A DNA stretch of 64,000 nucleotides from an uncultured Alteromonadaceae bacterium (GTDB lineage: Bacteria > Pseudomonadota > Gammaproteobacteria > Enterobacterales > Alteromonadaceae): positions 25,590-89,589 of the forward strand of contig CALKGI010000168.1 in the NCBI GenBank assembly GCA_938085045.1, read 5' to 3'. Shown here in pieces: positions 55,699-64,000 of the stretch (the stretch's first letter is position 1; each line of letters opens with the position of its first letter). The notes below the pieces were generated by a model. The model saw nothing but the letters and a program-made list of their open reading frames with translations. It had not been told where the DNA came from and ran no database searches. Made by a program: the position numbers and the translations under genes.

Positions 55699-58600
55699 AT
55701 GAAAAAGACACTTTATAAGCTATTGAGCGCTGTTGCCGTTGTGACAGGTGCTGTTTCGAGCACACTAGCAACAGCAAACGCAGCCAACACCACCCCTCAA
55801 ATCACCGGTAGACCCGTGACTACGGCTGTCGACAATCAATATTATCAATTTACCCCCCATGGCACAGACGCTGATGTTGGCGATACACTGTCGTATTCAG
55901 TCAGCAACCTCCCGAGTTGGGCTCATTTTAATACCGCAACTGGCGAGTTGTCGGGTATTGCCAAAATGACGGCTAACCAAGCCAGCGCCACAAGCAATAT
56001 TCAATTTACAATGAATCTCGATTCGAGACATACGCCACCACTATACACCAACTTTGACCCGTCAAATATTGCGAGTTACAACTTAAACAGTGCCGTTGTG
56101 ATTTTTGATAATGCCGGTGATCCAATTAATTTAGGCATTTATTTTGCCAAAAAGGCTTTTCCTGCAGGCCAATGGAATGTTCACCTAACGGTAAATGGCA
56201 TTGATTTGTCGGGCGTTTTAGGCAGTGGCGTCGGTGGTGGCGTTTCTGGTCAGCCAGCGGCGACATTGAGCTTTGATGGTCATGGTAAGCCGAGCGTTGA
56301 TCCGCTGCTTAACGTTTCTATGAACCTTATACAATTTAACGCCGGTCAGGTCAGTCTTCAGTGGCACAATGATCGTGGTAGCAGACGGGTAACTCAGCTC
56401 TCATCTCCTTATGAATTAAAATATGTCGCCCAAGATGGTGTCAGCAAAACTGAGGCGGCTAAAACGGCCTCCATCGGAATTTCTGTTACAGACAACTCAG
56501 CAGCAAGTGCGGCATTACCGCCATTTGCACTCAATGTATTTGCCAACAGCGACTCTGTTGATACTGATGAGGACGGTACACCAGATATAAATGATCCCGA
56601 CGATGATAATGACGGTACGAATGACACCAACGATGCTTTTCCGTTTGACCGCACAGAAATAACCGATACCGATGGTGATGGCATTGGTGACAATGCAGAC
56701 CTTGATGACGACAATGACGGACTGCCTGATATCAGCGACGCTGACCCGTTAGTGTCTTCAGTCAACCGCGCGCCAAATATATCGGGCACGCCAAAAAGTT
56801 GGGCAGAAAAAGGCGGTAGTTACAGTTTTACCCCAACAGGCAGTGAACCTGATGCTGGTGATGATGACCGTTATAGAACCTACAGTATTATCAACAAACC
56901 ATCGTGGGCAGCTTTCAGTGAGTGGACCGGCCGCTTGTCGAGCGACAATGTCACTGAAGACTCGGCGTTGTTCAGTAAAATGACCGAAAACATTCACTAC
57001 ATCATGAACCTTGATTCACGGGCTATTACGCCAAGCGTCACTTCATTTGACCCTACCAACCCTGCCAGTTATAACCACAGCTCACAAACGACCATTTATG
57101 ACAGTTTGGGTAACGCACACACCTTTGGCATTTATTTTATTAAAGCTCTAGTGCCCGATAGAACGTGGAATATTCATGTGACTATCGATGGCACAGACGT
57201 ATCAGCTCAGCTTGGTGCAAATGTTGGCGGTGGTGTTGCAGGGGCGCCTGCGACAACCATCAGCTTTAGGGCAGATGGCCAGCCAACGACAACGCCACTT
57301 CTGCCCCTGGTTATGACGGGGGGCGTTGGTTCTACCGGAATTTCGGGGATTTTGACCAATGGTGCCGAGTTTGGCGCGACCTTGACGGTTTACTTTGAGA
57401 CCGGTATCGCCAATCGTAGGCCAACAGTTCAAACTGACGATTCAAAAGTAATAGATGCCACACAAGATGGTGCTGCGTTGTCGATTGAGCCATTAAAAAC
57501 CCAAAATATCTATTACGCCATGAATCTTGATTCACGAATGACTCCGCCAGCGGTTTCTGTGTTTGATGTTCGAGATAGTGCCAGCTACAACTATTCGTCA
57601 ATAATGAACATTTACGACAGTTTGGGTGATGAGCACGTTTTTGGAGTGTACTTTGCCAAAGTGGCTCCACCGGCTGAGAACCTGTGGAATGTTCATATGA
57701 CTATCGATGGTCGTGACCTGTCTGATGTGCCTGGTGCTAATGTTGGTGGTGGGGTTGGCGCGGCGCCTGCTCAAATAATTACATTCGACAGCTTTGGGCA
57801 GAGCGTGCCAAGTTCATTGCCAGATTTGGTGATAACTGGTGGTGCCGGAACTACTGGAATATCTAGTATTTTGACCAATGGGGCCACATTCCCGGCAACC
57901 TTGCTGGTTAAATGGTCATCAGTTGATAATAGCCGCCAGCCCACTCAGTTGGCCGCCAATTTTAATGTAACAGATGCAGTTCAGGATGGCGCAGCACCTT
58001 TTAGTCAGCCAAAAGTTACCGAAAACATTTACCACACGCTGAACCTGAATTCATTCGAACCTTCGTTGGACAATTTAGGTTTTAACCCAAGTGAAGCCGT
58101 CAGTTACAACTTTACTTCATCCATAAGTATCTATGACAGTTTGGGCGAAGCACACAACCTTACGTTTTATTTTAAAAGAACTTTCGAGACCAGATGGAAT
58201 GTGCATATTTATATTGATGGATATAACGTTGGATATCTTATTGGGTCAGGTGTTGGTTCACCTGCAAGCACTTTGTATTTTTACAGTGATGGGACGCCTA
58301 GGTTAGACCCTCAGAATCCAATTGTAATCTTCGGCGGTACACCTTATAGCAGCATCAATAGCCTTTTGACCAACGGGGCAACGTTTGCTCCATATACGAC
58401 AATCAATTGGACATCAGATATCGTCAGTCATCAACCTACCCAATTTGCCACTGATTTTACCGTGGTTGATGTCCGCCAAGATGGGGTTTCGAAGGCTGAT
58501 GCAATGGCGCGTAGCCAAATTGAAATTAGTGTCACCGATGTTCACGGTGCCACATCGTCATTGCCACCTTTTAGCATTGAAGTTGTAGACCTGACCGATA

Positions 58601-60267
58601 CCGACAATGACGGCGTAATTAACTACTTAGATAGCGACGATGATGGTGATGGCGTGGCAGACACCATCGACCCAGACCCGCTTGACGGTAACATCTGGAC
58701 ATATACAGACACTGATGGTGATGGCATTTCTGATGATATCGAAATTGCCAATGGTTACGACATTAACGACCCACTAGACGTATGGGTTGACGATGATGGC
58801 GACCGTTTACCGACGATTATTGAGTTAATAGAGGCGACTAACCCTAACGAAAAAGACAATGATGTTTTTAGCAACAACAGATTAGTGGTGCATCAAGCTT
58901 ATATTGATGTTTTACAACAATTCGTCAGCAAGTCAGATATGGATTTTTGGGTGACGCGATTGGCCAATAAAAGCAGTTCGCCGGTTGATGTGTATAGTTC
59001 GTTGTTAGATGTGCCATACCTTGGCAACATGGGCTTTGTTGGCCGAGCTTATCTGGCGACTTTTGGCAGACCGGCAGATGCTGCGGGCGCACGTTTTCAT
59101 TTGCAAAGATTGCAAGATGGGGTAAGCCGGCAGACTGTACTTGCTGATTTTATGGCTTCGCCTGAGTTTCAAGATCAGTATGGTCATTTGAATAATTGGG
59201 CGTTTATCCAGTTGGTCTATCGCAATGTATTGGGCCGCGAGGGAGACCAAACTGGTGTCACTTATTGGCTAGGACAAATGCAAAACTATGGGTTGAGCCA
59301 TGTTGACTTTTTCTACAGCTTTGTTGAATCAACAGAATACATAGCACAGCAAGATCAGGCCCAGCAAATCAACGTACTGAGCTTATTTGTGACCGGAGCG
59401 TTACCTGACGAACATGCCAACAAGCTTTATCAGAGCCTGCTACGCGAAGAGGTTTATACTGTGAGCAGCGTATTAAGAGCGCTGTTAGCCAGTGATGATT
59501 ATCGCCGGGGTTTGATGGAGACTATCAGCAATGCAAATGCCGATACAGACAGTGATGGCATAGTTGATGGTATAGAATTTGTCGATGGTACCGACTCTAA
59601 TATAAGAGATAACGACATAGACAATGTCGACCATCTTTTTGTTAAACAAGTATTGCGCGATATGCTGGGAATATACTGGTCTTATCCTCAAATCAACGCC
59701 GCTTTGGCTGCCTTAAATAACAACCCAAACAAAATAAAGTTACTACGTCATTATATCAATGAGCCACGTTTCAAAACGGCTCGTGGTGCCATAATCCGTT
59801 TGTATATTGGCTTTTTTGATAGACGAACAGACCATGCTGGATTGATGTATTGGATAAATCGCAATGAAACCGATGTGAGCTTGATAGACATTGCTCGGGT
59901 TTTTGCTGCCAGTAGTGAATTTCAATCGCGTTATGGCGCACTTGACGATGGGGCTTTTGTCGATTTAATTTATCAAAATGTGCTGGAACGACCATCTGAC
60001 ACTGGGGGACGTGAACACTGGATCAATCAATTGGCCGGTGGCGCCGAACGAGGATTTGTTATGGCTGCTTTTACAGAGTCGTTAGAGAATCAAGCCAAGC
60101 ATGTAAATAACGTCATACCAACGCTGTTGTATAGCTTGTTGTTGCAAAGAGGCATTACTCATAACGAGTTTGTCGCCAGATTCGATGAGTTAAGTCGCGG
60201 TGTTAGCCCCGAGGTAATGATTGAGTCGATTATTAACAGCAACGAGTACCGTGGACGGTTTTATTAA
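55699..60267 (+). CDS. giant secreted protein: He_PIG, four FlgE-D2-like modules, TSP3, DUF4214
   Basis: 1522 aa with signal peptide (1-30, ending ATANA). Order: Ig-like He_PIG (about 33-95, NTTPQITGRPVTT...LPSWAHFNTATGELSG); FlgE-D2-like module 1 (102-250); the Ig's final strand (IGISVTDNSAASAALPPFALNVF); TSP3 calcium repeats (287-350); second He_PIG start (~355-425); modules 2-4 in tandem (434-594, 606-764, 779-931); Ig end strand (IEISVTDVHGATSSLPPFSIEV); TSP3 (964-1035); DUF4214 units (1064-1522). Modules carry NLDSR...FDPxNxASYN...IYDSLGxxHxFxxYFxK...WNVHxTIDG...QDG, as in FlaE/FlgE D2. No hook D0/D1 parts. Likely cell-surface or matrix protein; paralog of 60380. Confidence 0.85.
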   Translation: MKKTLYKLLSAVAVVTGAVSSTLATANAANTTPQITGRPVTTAVDNQYYQFTPHGTDADVGDTLSYSVSNLPSWAHFNTATGELSGIAKMTANQASATSNIQFTMNLDSRHTPPLYTNFDPSNIASYNLNSAVVIFDNAGDPINLGIYFAKKAFPAGQWNVHLTVNGIDLSGVLGSGVGGGVSGQPAATLSFDGHGKPSVDPLLNVSMNLIQFNAGQVSLQWHNDRGSRRVTQLSSPYELKYVAQDGVSKTEAAKTASIGISVTDNSAASAALPPFALNVFANSDSVDTDEDGTPDINDPDDDNDGTNDTNDAFPFDRTEITDTDGDGIGDNADLDDDNDGLPDISDADPLVSSVNRAPNISGTPKSWAEKGGSYSFTPTGSEPDAGDDDRYRTYSIINKPSWAAFSEWTGRLSSDNVTEDSALFSKMTENIHYIMNLDSRAITPSVTSFDPTNPASYNHSSQTTIYDSLGNAHTFGIYFIKALVPDRTWNIHVTIDGTDVSAQLGANVGGGVAGAPATTISFRADGQPTTTPLLPLVMTGGVGSTGISGILTNGAEFGATLTVYFETGIANRRPTVQTDDSKVIDATQDGAALSIEPLKTQNIYYAMNLDSRMTPPAVSVFDVRDSASYNYSSIMNIYDSLGDEHVFGVYFAKVAPPAENLWNVHMTIDGRDLSDVPGANVGGGVGAAPAQIITFDSFGQSVPSSLPDLVITGGAGTTGISSILTNGATFPATLLVKWSSVDNSRQPTQLAANFNVTDAVQDGAAPFSQPKVTENIYHTLNLNSFEPSLDNLGFNPSEAVSYNFTSSISIYDSLGEAHNLTFYFKRTFETRWNVHIYIDGYNVGYLIGSGVGSPASTLYFYSDGTPRLDPQNPIVIFGGTPYSSINSLLTNGATFAPYTTINWTSDIVSHQPTQFATDFTVVDVRQDGVSKADAMARSQIEISVTDVHGATSSLPPFSIEVVDLTDTDNDGVINYLDSDDDGDGVADTIDPDPLDGNIWTYTDTDGDGISDDIEIANGYDINDPLDVWVDDDGDRLPTIIELIEATNPNEKDNDVFSNNRLVVHQAYIDVLQQFVSKSDMDFWVTRLANKSSSPVDVYSSLLDVPYLGNMGFVGRAYLATFGRPADAAGARFHLQRLQDGVSRQTVLADFMASPEFQDQYGHLNNWAFIQLVYRNVLGREGDQTGVTYWLGQMQNYGLSHVDFFYSFVESTEYIAQQDQAQQINVLSLFVTGALPDEHANKLYQSLLREEVYTVSSVLRALLASDDYRRGLMETISNANADTDSDGIVDGIEFVDGTDSNIRDNDIDNVDHLFVKQVLRDMLGIYWSYPQINAALAALNNNPNKIKLLRHYINEPRFKTARGAIIRLYIGFFDRRTDHAGLMYWINRNETDVSLIDIARVFAASSEFQSRYGALDDGAFVDLIYQNVLERPSDTGGREHWINQLAGGAERGFVMAAFTESLENQAKHVNNVIPTLLYSLLLQRGITHNEFVARFDELSRGVSPEVMIESIINSNEYRGRFY

Positions 60268-60311
60268 TGGCGAATTCAGATTGTAGCCTCGTTCTGGGCT
60301 GGAGGTATGGA

Positions 60312-60379
60312 GCCTGGGTACCACCGGCCACTTAAAAAGTTAAATTACCCATTTCAAAAGTCGTAAAAAGAAGGAAGTC
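60312..60379 (+). repeat. duplicated 68-bp upstream segment, copy 2
   Basis: Counterpart of 55631-55698, about 87% identical, directly upstream of the second paralog. Confidence 0.85.
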
Positions 60380-63300
60380 ATGAAAAAATCACTCTTAATG
60401 TCGTTGTCTGTTGTAACGATTATAACCAGTACGCTAGCCACAGCCAGCGCCGCGAATACGGCACCTCAAATCTCCGGTAAACCTGTTACCACCGCAGTCG
60501 ACAATCAATTTTATCAATTTAGGCCCCATGGCAGCGATGTTGATGTTGGCGACTCACTAACGTACGCGGTTAGTAACTTGCCAAGCTGGGCCAGTTTTAA
60601 CCCGGCAACAGGTGAGCTGGCAGGCACTGCTAAGTTGGTTGGTAACCAAGTCAGTACCACGACCAATGTTCAATTCACAATGAACCTCGATTCGAGATAC
60701 GCCCCACCACTATATGCCAACTTTGACCCTTCAAACCCACAGAGCTATAACGCCAGCAGCACTGTTGTTATTTATGACAACGCTGGTGAGCCAATTAACT
60801 TAGGTCTTTACTTTGCGGCAAAGCCCTTATTTCATGGCCAATGGAATGTTTACCTAACGGCCAATGGCATTGATTTGTCTGGCGTACTTGGCAGTGGTGT
60901 GGGTGGCGGGGTTGCTGGACAACCAGCGACCATACTCAGTTTTGATAACCAAGGAAAAGCGGCAATTGATCCGTTGTTTCCCGTGGCGATGAACCTTGCA
61001 CAATTTAATGCCGCACAGGTGAAACTTCAATGGCGTAATGACAATGGCAGCAGGCGCGTAACACAGGTTCAGCTGCCTTATGAAGTAAAACATTTTGCCC
61101 AAGATGGTGTGAGTAAAGTTGAAGCGGCAAAAACGGCCTCTATCGGAATTTCTGTTCAAGATAGTTCAGCGGCAACTAGCGCTTTACCGGGGTTTACGCT
61201 CACGGTTTTTGCCGATAGCAACGCAGTCGATACCGATGGTGACGGCACGACAGATGTTAATGATGCCGACGACGACAATGACGGTACCCTCGACATCAAT
61301 GATGCCTTCCCGTTTGATAGCACCGAAATAGTCGATACCGATGGTGATGGCATAGGTAACAATGCAGACTTTGATGACGACAACGACGGACTGCCTGATG
61401 TGAGTGATTCAGACCCGTTGGTGTCTTCGGTTAACCGGGCACCAAACATACTGGGTATACCAGCAAACTGGGCAGCAAAAGGTGGCAGTTACAGTTTTAC
61501 GCCAACGGCTAATGATCCTGATGGTGACAGCTATACCTACAGTATTGAAAACAAACCAGTATGGGCAACGTTCGATAACGCGACTGGCCAGCTGTTGGGC
61601 GCCAATGTTACAGAAGATTCTACGCTGCTTGGTAAAATGACTGAAAACATATACTACACCATGAATCTAGATTCACGGCTTCAGCCGCCACTTGACAGTG
61701 ACTTTTCGCCCTACTATCCCGCTAGCTATAACAGCCGTTCGTCAATGACCATATATGACAGTTTGGGTGATGCACACGTTTTTGGGGTTTATTTTGTTAA
61801 GGTTCATGTGCTTGATAGAACGTGGAATGTTCATGTGACCATCGACGACATTGACGTGTCAGGCCAACTTGGTGCGAATGTTGGCGGTGGTGTTGCAGGT
61901 GCTCCAGCGACGACCATTGCCTTTAAGGCTGATGGTCAGCCAACGACAACGCCACTTTTAGCTTTGAATATGACAGGCGGCACTGGTAATACGGGTATCT
62001 CGGGAATATTACTAAATGGCGCCGAGTTTCCTACAACGCTAACGCTTAATTGGAGTTCGGACACCAATGGCCAGCAACCAACCCAGTTGAATACAGATTT
62101 TGAGGTGATAGATGTGCAACAAGACGGATTGTCTAAAGTCGATGGCAAAGCCCGTAGTCAAATAGAGATTAGTGTCACTGATAGTCAGGGGGCCAAATCA
62201 TCGTTGCCAGCATTTAGCATAGAAGTGGTAGACCTAACAGATACCGATAACGATGGAATAATCGATTATACAGACACCGACGACGATGGTGACGGCGTGG
62301 CTGATTATGCCGACACAGAACCACTTAACGACCAACGCTGGACCAATACCGACACCGACAACGATGGCATTGCTGATGATATAGAAACGGTTAACGGATT
62401 AGACATCAACAACCCGCACGACGTATGGATTGACGATGATGGTGACCGTTTACCGTTGATCATTGAATTGCTAGAGGCAAGAAATCCACACGAAAAAGAC
62501 AATGATGTTTTCAACAACCACCGGTTACTGGTGCATCAGGCCTATATCGACTTAACAGCTCAATTTGCCAGTAAAAGCGATATTGATTTTTGGGTTGAGC
62601 GATTGGCAGATAAAAGCAGTTTACCGATGGATGTTTACAGCTCATTGGTAGATTTGTCTGCGCTCAATAATATGGGTTTTATCGGTCGGGTTTATTTGGC
62701 CACCCTTGGTCGCTCGGCTGATGCCGCTGGAGCGCGCTTTCATCTGAAAAGATTGGCAGCAGGTGTAGACCGATTCACCCTGTTGACCGATTTTATGCTT
62801 TCAGCTGAATTTCAAGCGCGTTATGGCAATTTGACCGATGATGAATTTATCCGCTTGGCCTATCGCAATGTGCTCGGCCGCGAAGCAGATGAGGCTGGCG
62901 TGAACTATTGGCTGGGTCAGCTACAACAGGGGGCGCACACCCGAGCCTCATTTTTCTACAATTTTATCGAATCGGTAGAGAATTTTACTGACAAAGATCA
63001 GGCACAAAAGGCCAACGTTTTGAGCCTGTTGGTAACCGGCCAACAGCTGGATGCGGTCACAAACAAACGCTACCGAGTCATTTTGCAAGAAGAAGTCTTT
63101 ACTGCAAACGGTGTACTTAGAGGATTGTTGGCCAGTGATGCTTATCAGCAAGGCCTAATGGATGGTATGCCTAGTGCTGTTTTCGATACCGATAGTGACG
63201 GTATGATTAATGGTATTGAGTTTGTCGATGGCACCGACCCGAATGTAAAAGACAACGATATTGACAATGTCGACGAGCTGTTTGTTAAACAGATGTTGCG

Positions 63301-63910
63301 CGATATGGTGGGTGAATACTGGTCTTATCATCACATTAGGCTGGGGTTGTCTAATTTAGAAAAAAGCATCAGCAAAACGGCGATGGTGATGCTTTATCTC
63401 AACGACCCGCGTTTTAAAACGGCTCGTGGTGCCATTGTTCGTTTGTATATTAGTTTTTTCCAAAGGCGTGTAGACCATGAGGGATTGATGTATTGGATAG
63501 ACCGCCATGAAAGCGACATGAGCTTGATTGAGATTGCTCAGGTTTTTGCACAAGGTAGTGAATTTCAAACGCGTTATGGCTCACTTGATGATGCTGCTTT
63601 TATCGACCTAGTTTATCAAAATGTACTAGGGCGCCCTGCCGACAGTGATGGACGTGACTATTGGCTCGAACAATTGGCTGATGGTGCTGAGCGAGGTTAT
63701 GTTATGGCTGTTTTTAGTGAGTCGTCAGAGAATCAGGCAAGGCATATTAATAACGTTATACCAACGCTGTTGTATAGTTTATTTCTCAAAAGAGGCATTA
63801 CTCATGATGAGTTTGTCGCTAGATTTGCAGAGTTAAATAGTGGCGCCACTGCCGAGGCAATGATTGAGTCGATTTTTAGTAGTAATGAATACCGAGGACG
63901 GTTTTATTAA
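60380..63910 (+). CDS. giant secreted protein paralog: He_PIG, two FlgE-D2-like modules, TSP3, DUF4214
   Basis: 1176 aa, signal peptide about 1-26 (ending ATASA). Same plan as the preceding gene, but only one D2-like module (about 426-585) follows the second He_PIG start instead of three. Module 1 is at 98-245; TSP3 at 283-343 and about 620-690; DUF4214 region 720-1176 with repeated F..RYG....D..FI.L.YRNVLGR..D..G..YWL. The 346-residue difference from the larger paralog equals two modules of 173. Probably transcribed separately, since the upstream segment is duplicated too. Confidence 0.85.
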   Translation: MKKSLLMSLSVVTIITSTLATASAANTAPQISGKPVTTAVDNQFYQFRPHGSDVDVGDSLTYAVSNLPSWASFNPATGELAGTAKLVGNQVSTTTNVQFTMNLDSRYAPPLYANFDPSNPQSYNASSTVVIYDNAGEPINLGLYFAAKPLFHGQWNVYLTANGIDLSGVLGSGVGGGVAGQPATILSFDNQGKAAIDPLFPVAMNLAQFNAAQVKLQWRNDNGSRRVTQVQLPYEVKHFAQDGVSKVEAAKTASIGISVQDSSAATSALPGFTLTVFADSNAVDTDGDGTTDVNDADDDNDGTLDINDAFPFDSTEIVDTDGDGIGNNADFDDDNDGLPDVSDSDPLVSSVNRAPNILGIPANWAAKGGSYSFTPTANDPDGDSYTYSIENKPVWATFDNATGQLLGANVTEDSTLLGKMTENIYYTMNLDSRLQPPLDSDFSPYYPASYNSRSSMTIYDSLGDAHVFGVYFVKVHVLDRTWNVHVTIDDIDVSGQLGANVGGGVAGAPATTIAFKADGQPTTTPLLALNMTGGTGNTGISGILLNGAEFPTTLTLNWSSDTNGQQPTQLNTDFEVIDVQQDGLSKVDGKARSQIEISVTDSQGAKSSLPAFSIEVVDLTDTDNDGIIDYTDTDDDGDGVADYADTEPLNDQRWTNTDTDNDGIADDIETVNGLDINNPHDVWIDDDGDRLPLIIELLEARNPHEKDNDVFNNHRLLVHQAYIDLTAQFASKSDIDFWVERLADKSSLPMDVYSSLVDLSALNNMGFIGRVYLATLGRSADAAGARFHLKRLAAGVDRFTLLTDFMLSAEFQARYGNLTDDEFIRLAYRNVLGREADEAGVNYWLGQLQQGAHTRASFFYNFIESVENFTDKDQAQKANVLSLLVTGQQLDAVTNKRYRVILQEEVFTANGVLRGLLASDAYQQGLMDGMPSAVFDTDSDGMINGIEFVDGTDPNVKDNDIDNVDELFVKQMLRDMVGEYWSYHHIRLGLSNLEKSISKTAMVMLYLNDPRFKTARGAIVRLYISFFQRRVDHEGLMYWIDRHESDMSLIEIAQVFAQGSEFQTRYGSLDDAAFIDLVYQNVLGRPADSDGRDYWLEQLADGAERGYVMAVFSESSENQARHINNVIPTLLYSLFLKRGITHDEFVARFAELNSGATAEAMIESIFSSNEYRGRFY

Positions 63911-63944
63911 CAATTAGGTTGAAGTAACTGTGGTTATTTATTGG

Positions 63945-63998
63945 ATGAGCTTTAAAGGACAGTCACAATCCATGAGCTTTAAAGGACAGTCACAATCC
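63945..63998 (+). repeat. 27-bp tandem repeat running off the window
   Basis: Two exact units of ATGAGCTTTAAAGGACAGTC + ACAATCC. The period is nine codons and the + frame reads MSFKGQSQS repeatedly without stops, so a longer array or repetitive ORF may continue beyond 64000. Confidence 0.8.
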
Positions 63999-64000
63999 AA

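Overview
The window is chromosomal DNA of a moderately AT-rich marine-type gammaproteobacterium, most likely of the Alteromonadales/Shewanella-Colwellia kind. The evidence is the housekeeping set and its order (rsmD | ftsY-ftsE-ftsX | rpoH; zapE-dgkA; slmA-coaBC | radC-rpmB-rpmG), a DUF5062 gene, a GlyGly-CTERM protein and several families of short palindromic intergenic repeats. The genus cannot be fixed from sequence alone.

Layout. 1-0.6 kb: 3' end of an NtrY-type sensor kinase. 0.7-3.9 kb: a two-gene AAA ATPase + TPR cassette bounded by ~139-bp direct repeats. 3.9-11.2 kb: PLP deaminase/desulfhydrase, RND efflux pair, sulfurtransferase, engB. 11.4-17.8 kb: two tandem paralogous TonB-C-domain periplasmic proteins divergent from a giant one-protein hybrid two-component system (propeller-kinase-receiver-AraC). 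18.3-27.9 kb: a class I lanthipeptide cluster. lanB, a HlyD adaptor and a C39-peptidase ABC exporter are on the + strand; a 59-aa double-glycine precursor and lanC are on the - strand, with an hsp20 gene and a 37-codon ORF between the two arms. The leader looks like the Bacteroidota KLKLKK...GG type. 28.3-28.8 kb: a GGA-rich non-coding stretch with a terminator, best read as a CsrB-type RNA. Two inverted copies of one MITE-like element flank this 10.8-kb block.

29.2-37.4 kb: mostly poorly characterised genes (secreted four-repeat protein, DUF5062, CheY-like receiver, winged-helix/TPR membrane regulator, acyltransferase-like membrane protein, Sel1 protein, STAS protein). 37.4-50.7 kb: conserved core genes for rRNA modification, SRP receptor, division, heat-shock sigma factor, CoA synthesis, ribosomal proteins L28/L33 and base-excision repair. 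50.6-55.5 kb: a secreted DMFase-like GlyGly-CTERM protein and an M16 lipoprotein protease. 55.7-63.9 kb: two giant tandem paralogous secreted proteins. Each joins putative Ig (He_PIG) domains, thrombospondin-3 calcium repeats and DUF4214 with modules that closely resemble the D2 domain of the flagellar hook protein FlgE, apparently nested inside the Ig folds. The larger paralog carries two extra tandem modules, which accounts for the length difference.

How it fits together: the lanthipeptide cluster has all parts needed for dehydration, cyclisation, leader removal and export, but no dedicated immunity or regulatory gene was seen. lanC sits directly behind a terminator that follows the precursor, so read-through probably sets the precursor:enzyme ratio. 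The strongest candidates for something new are the lanthipeptide system, the FlgE-D2/Ig adhesin-like paralogs, the repeat-bounded ATPase/TPR cassette and the CsrB-like RNA.
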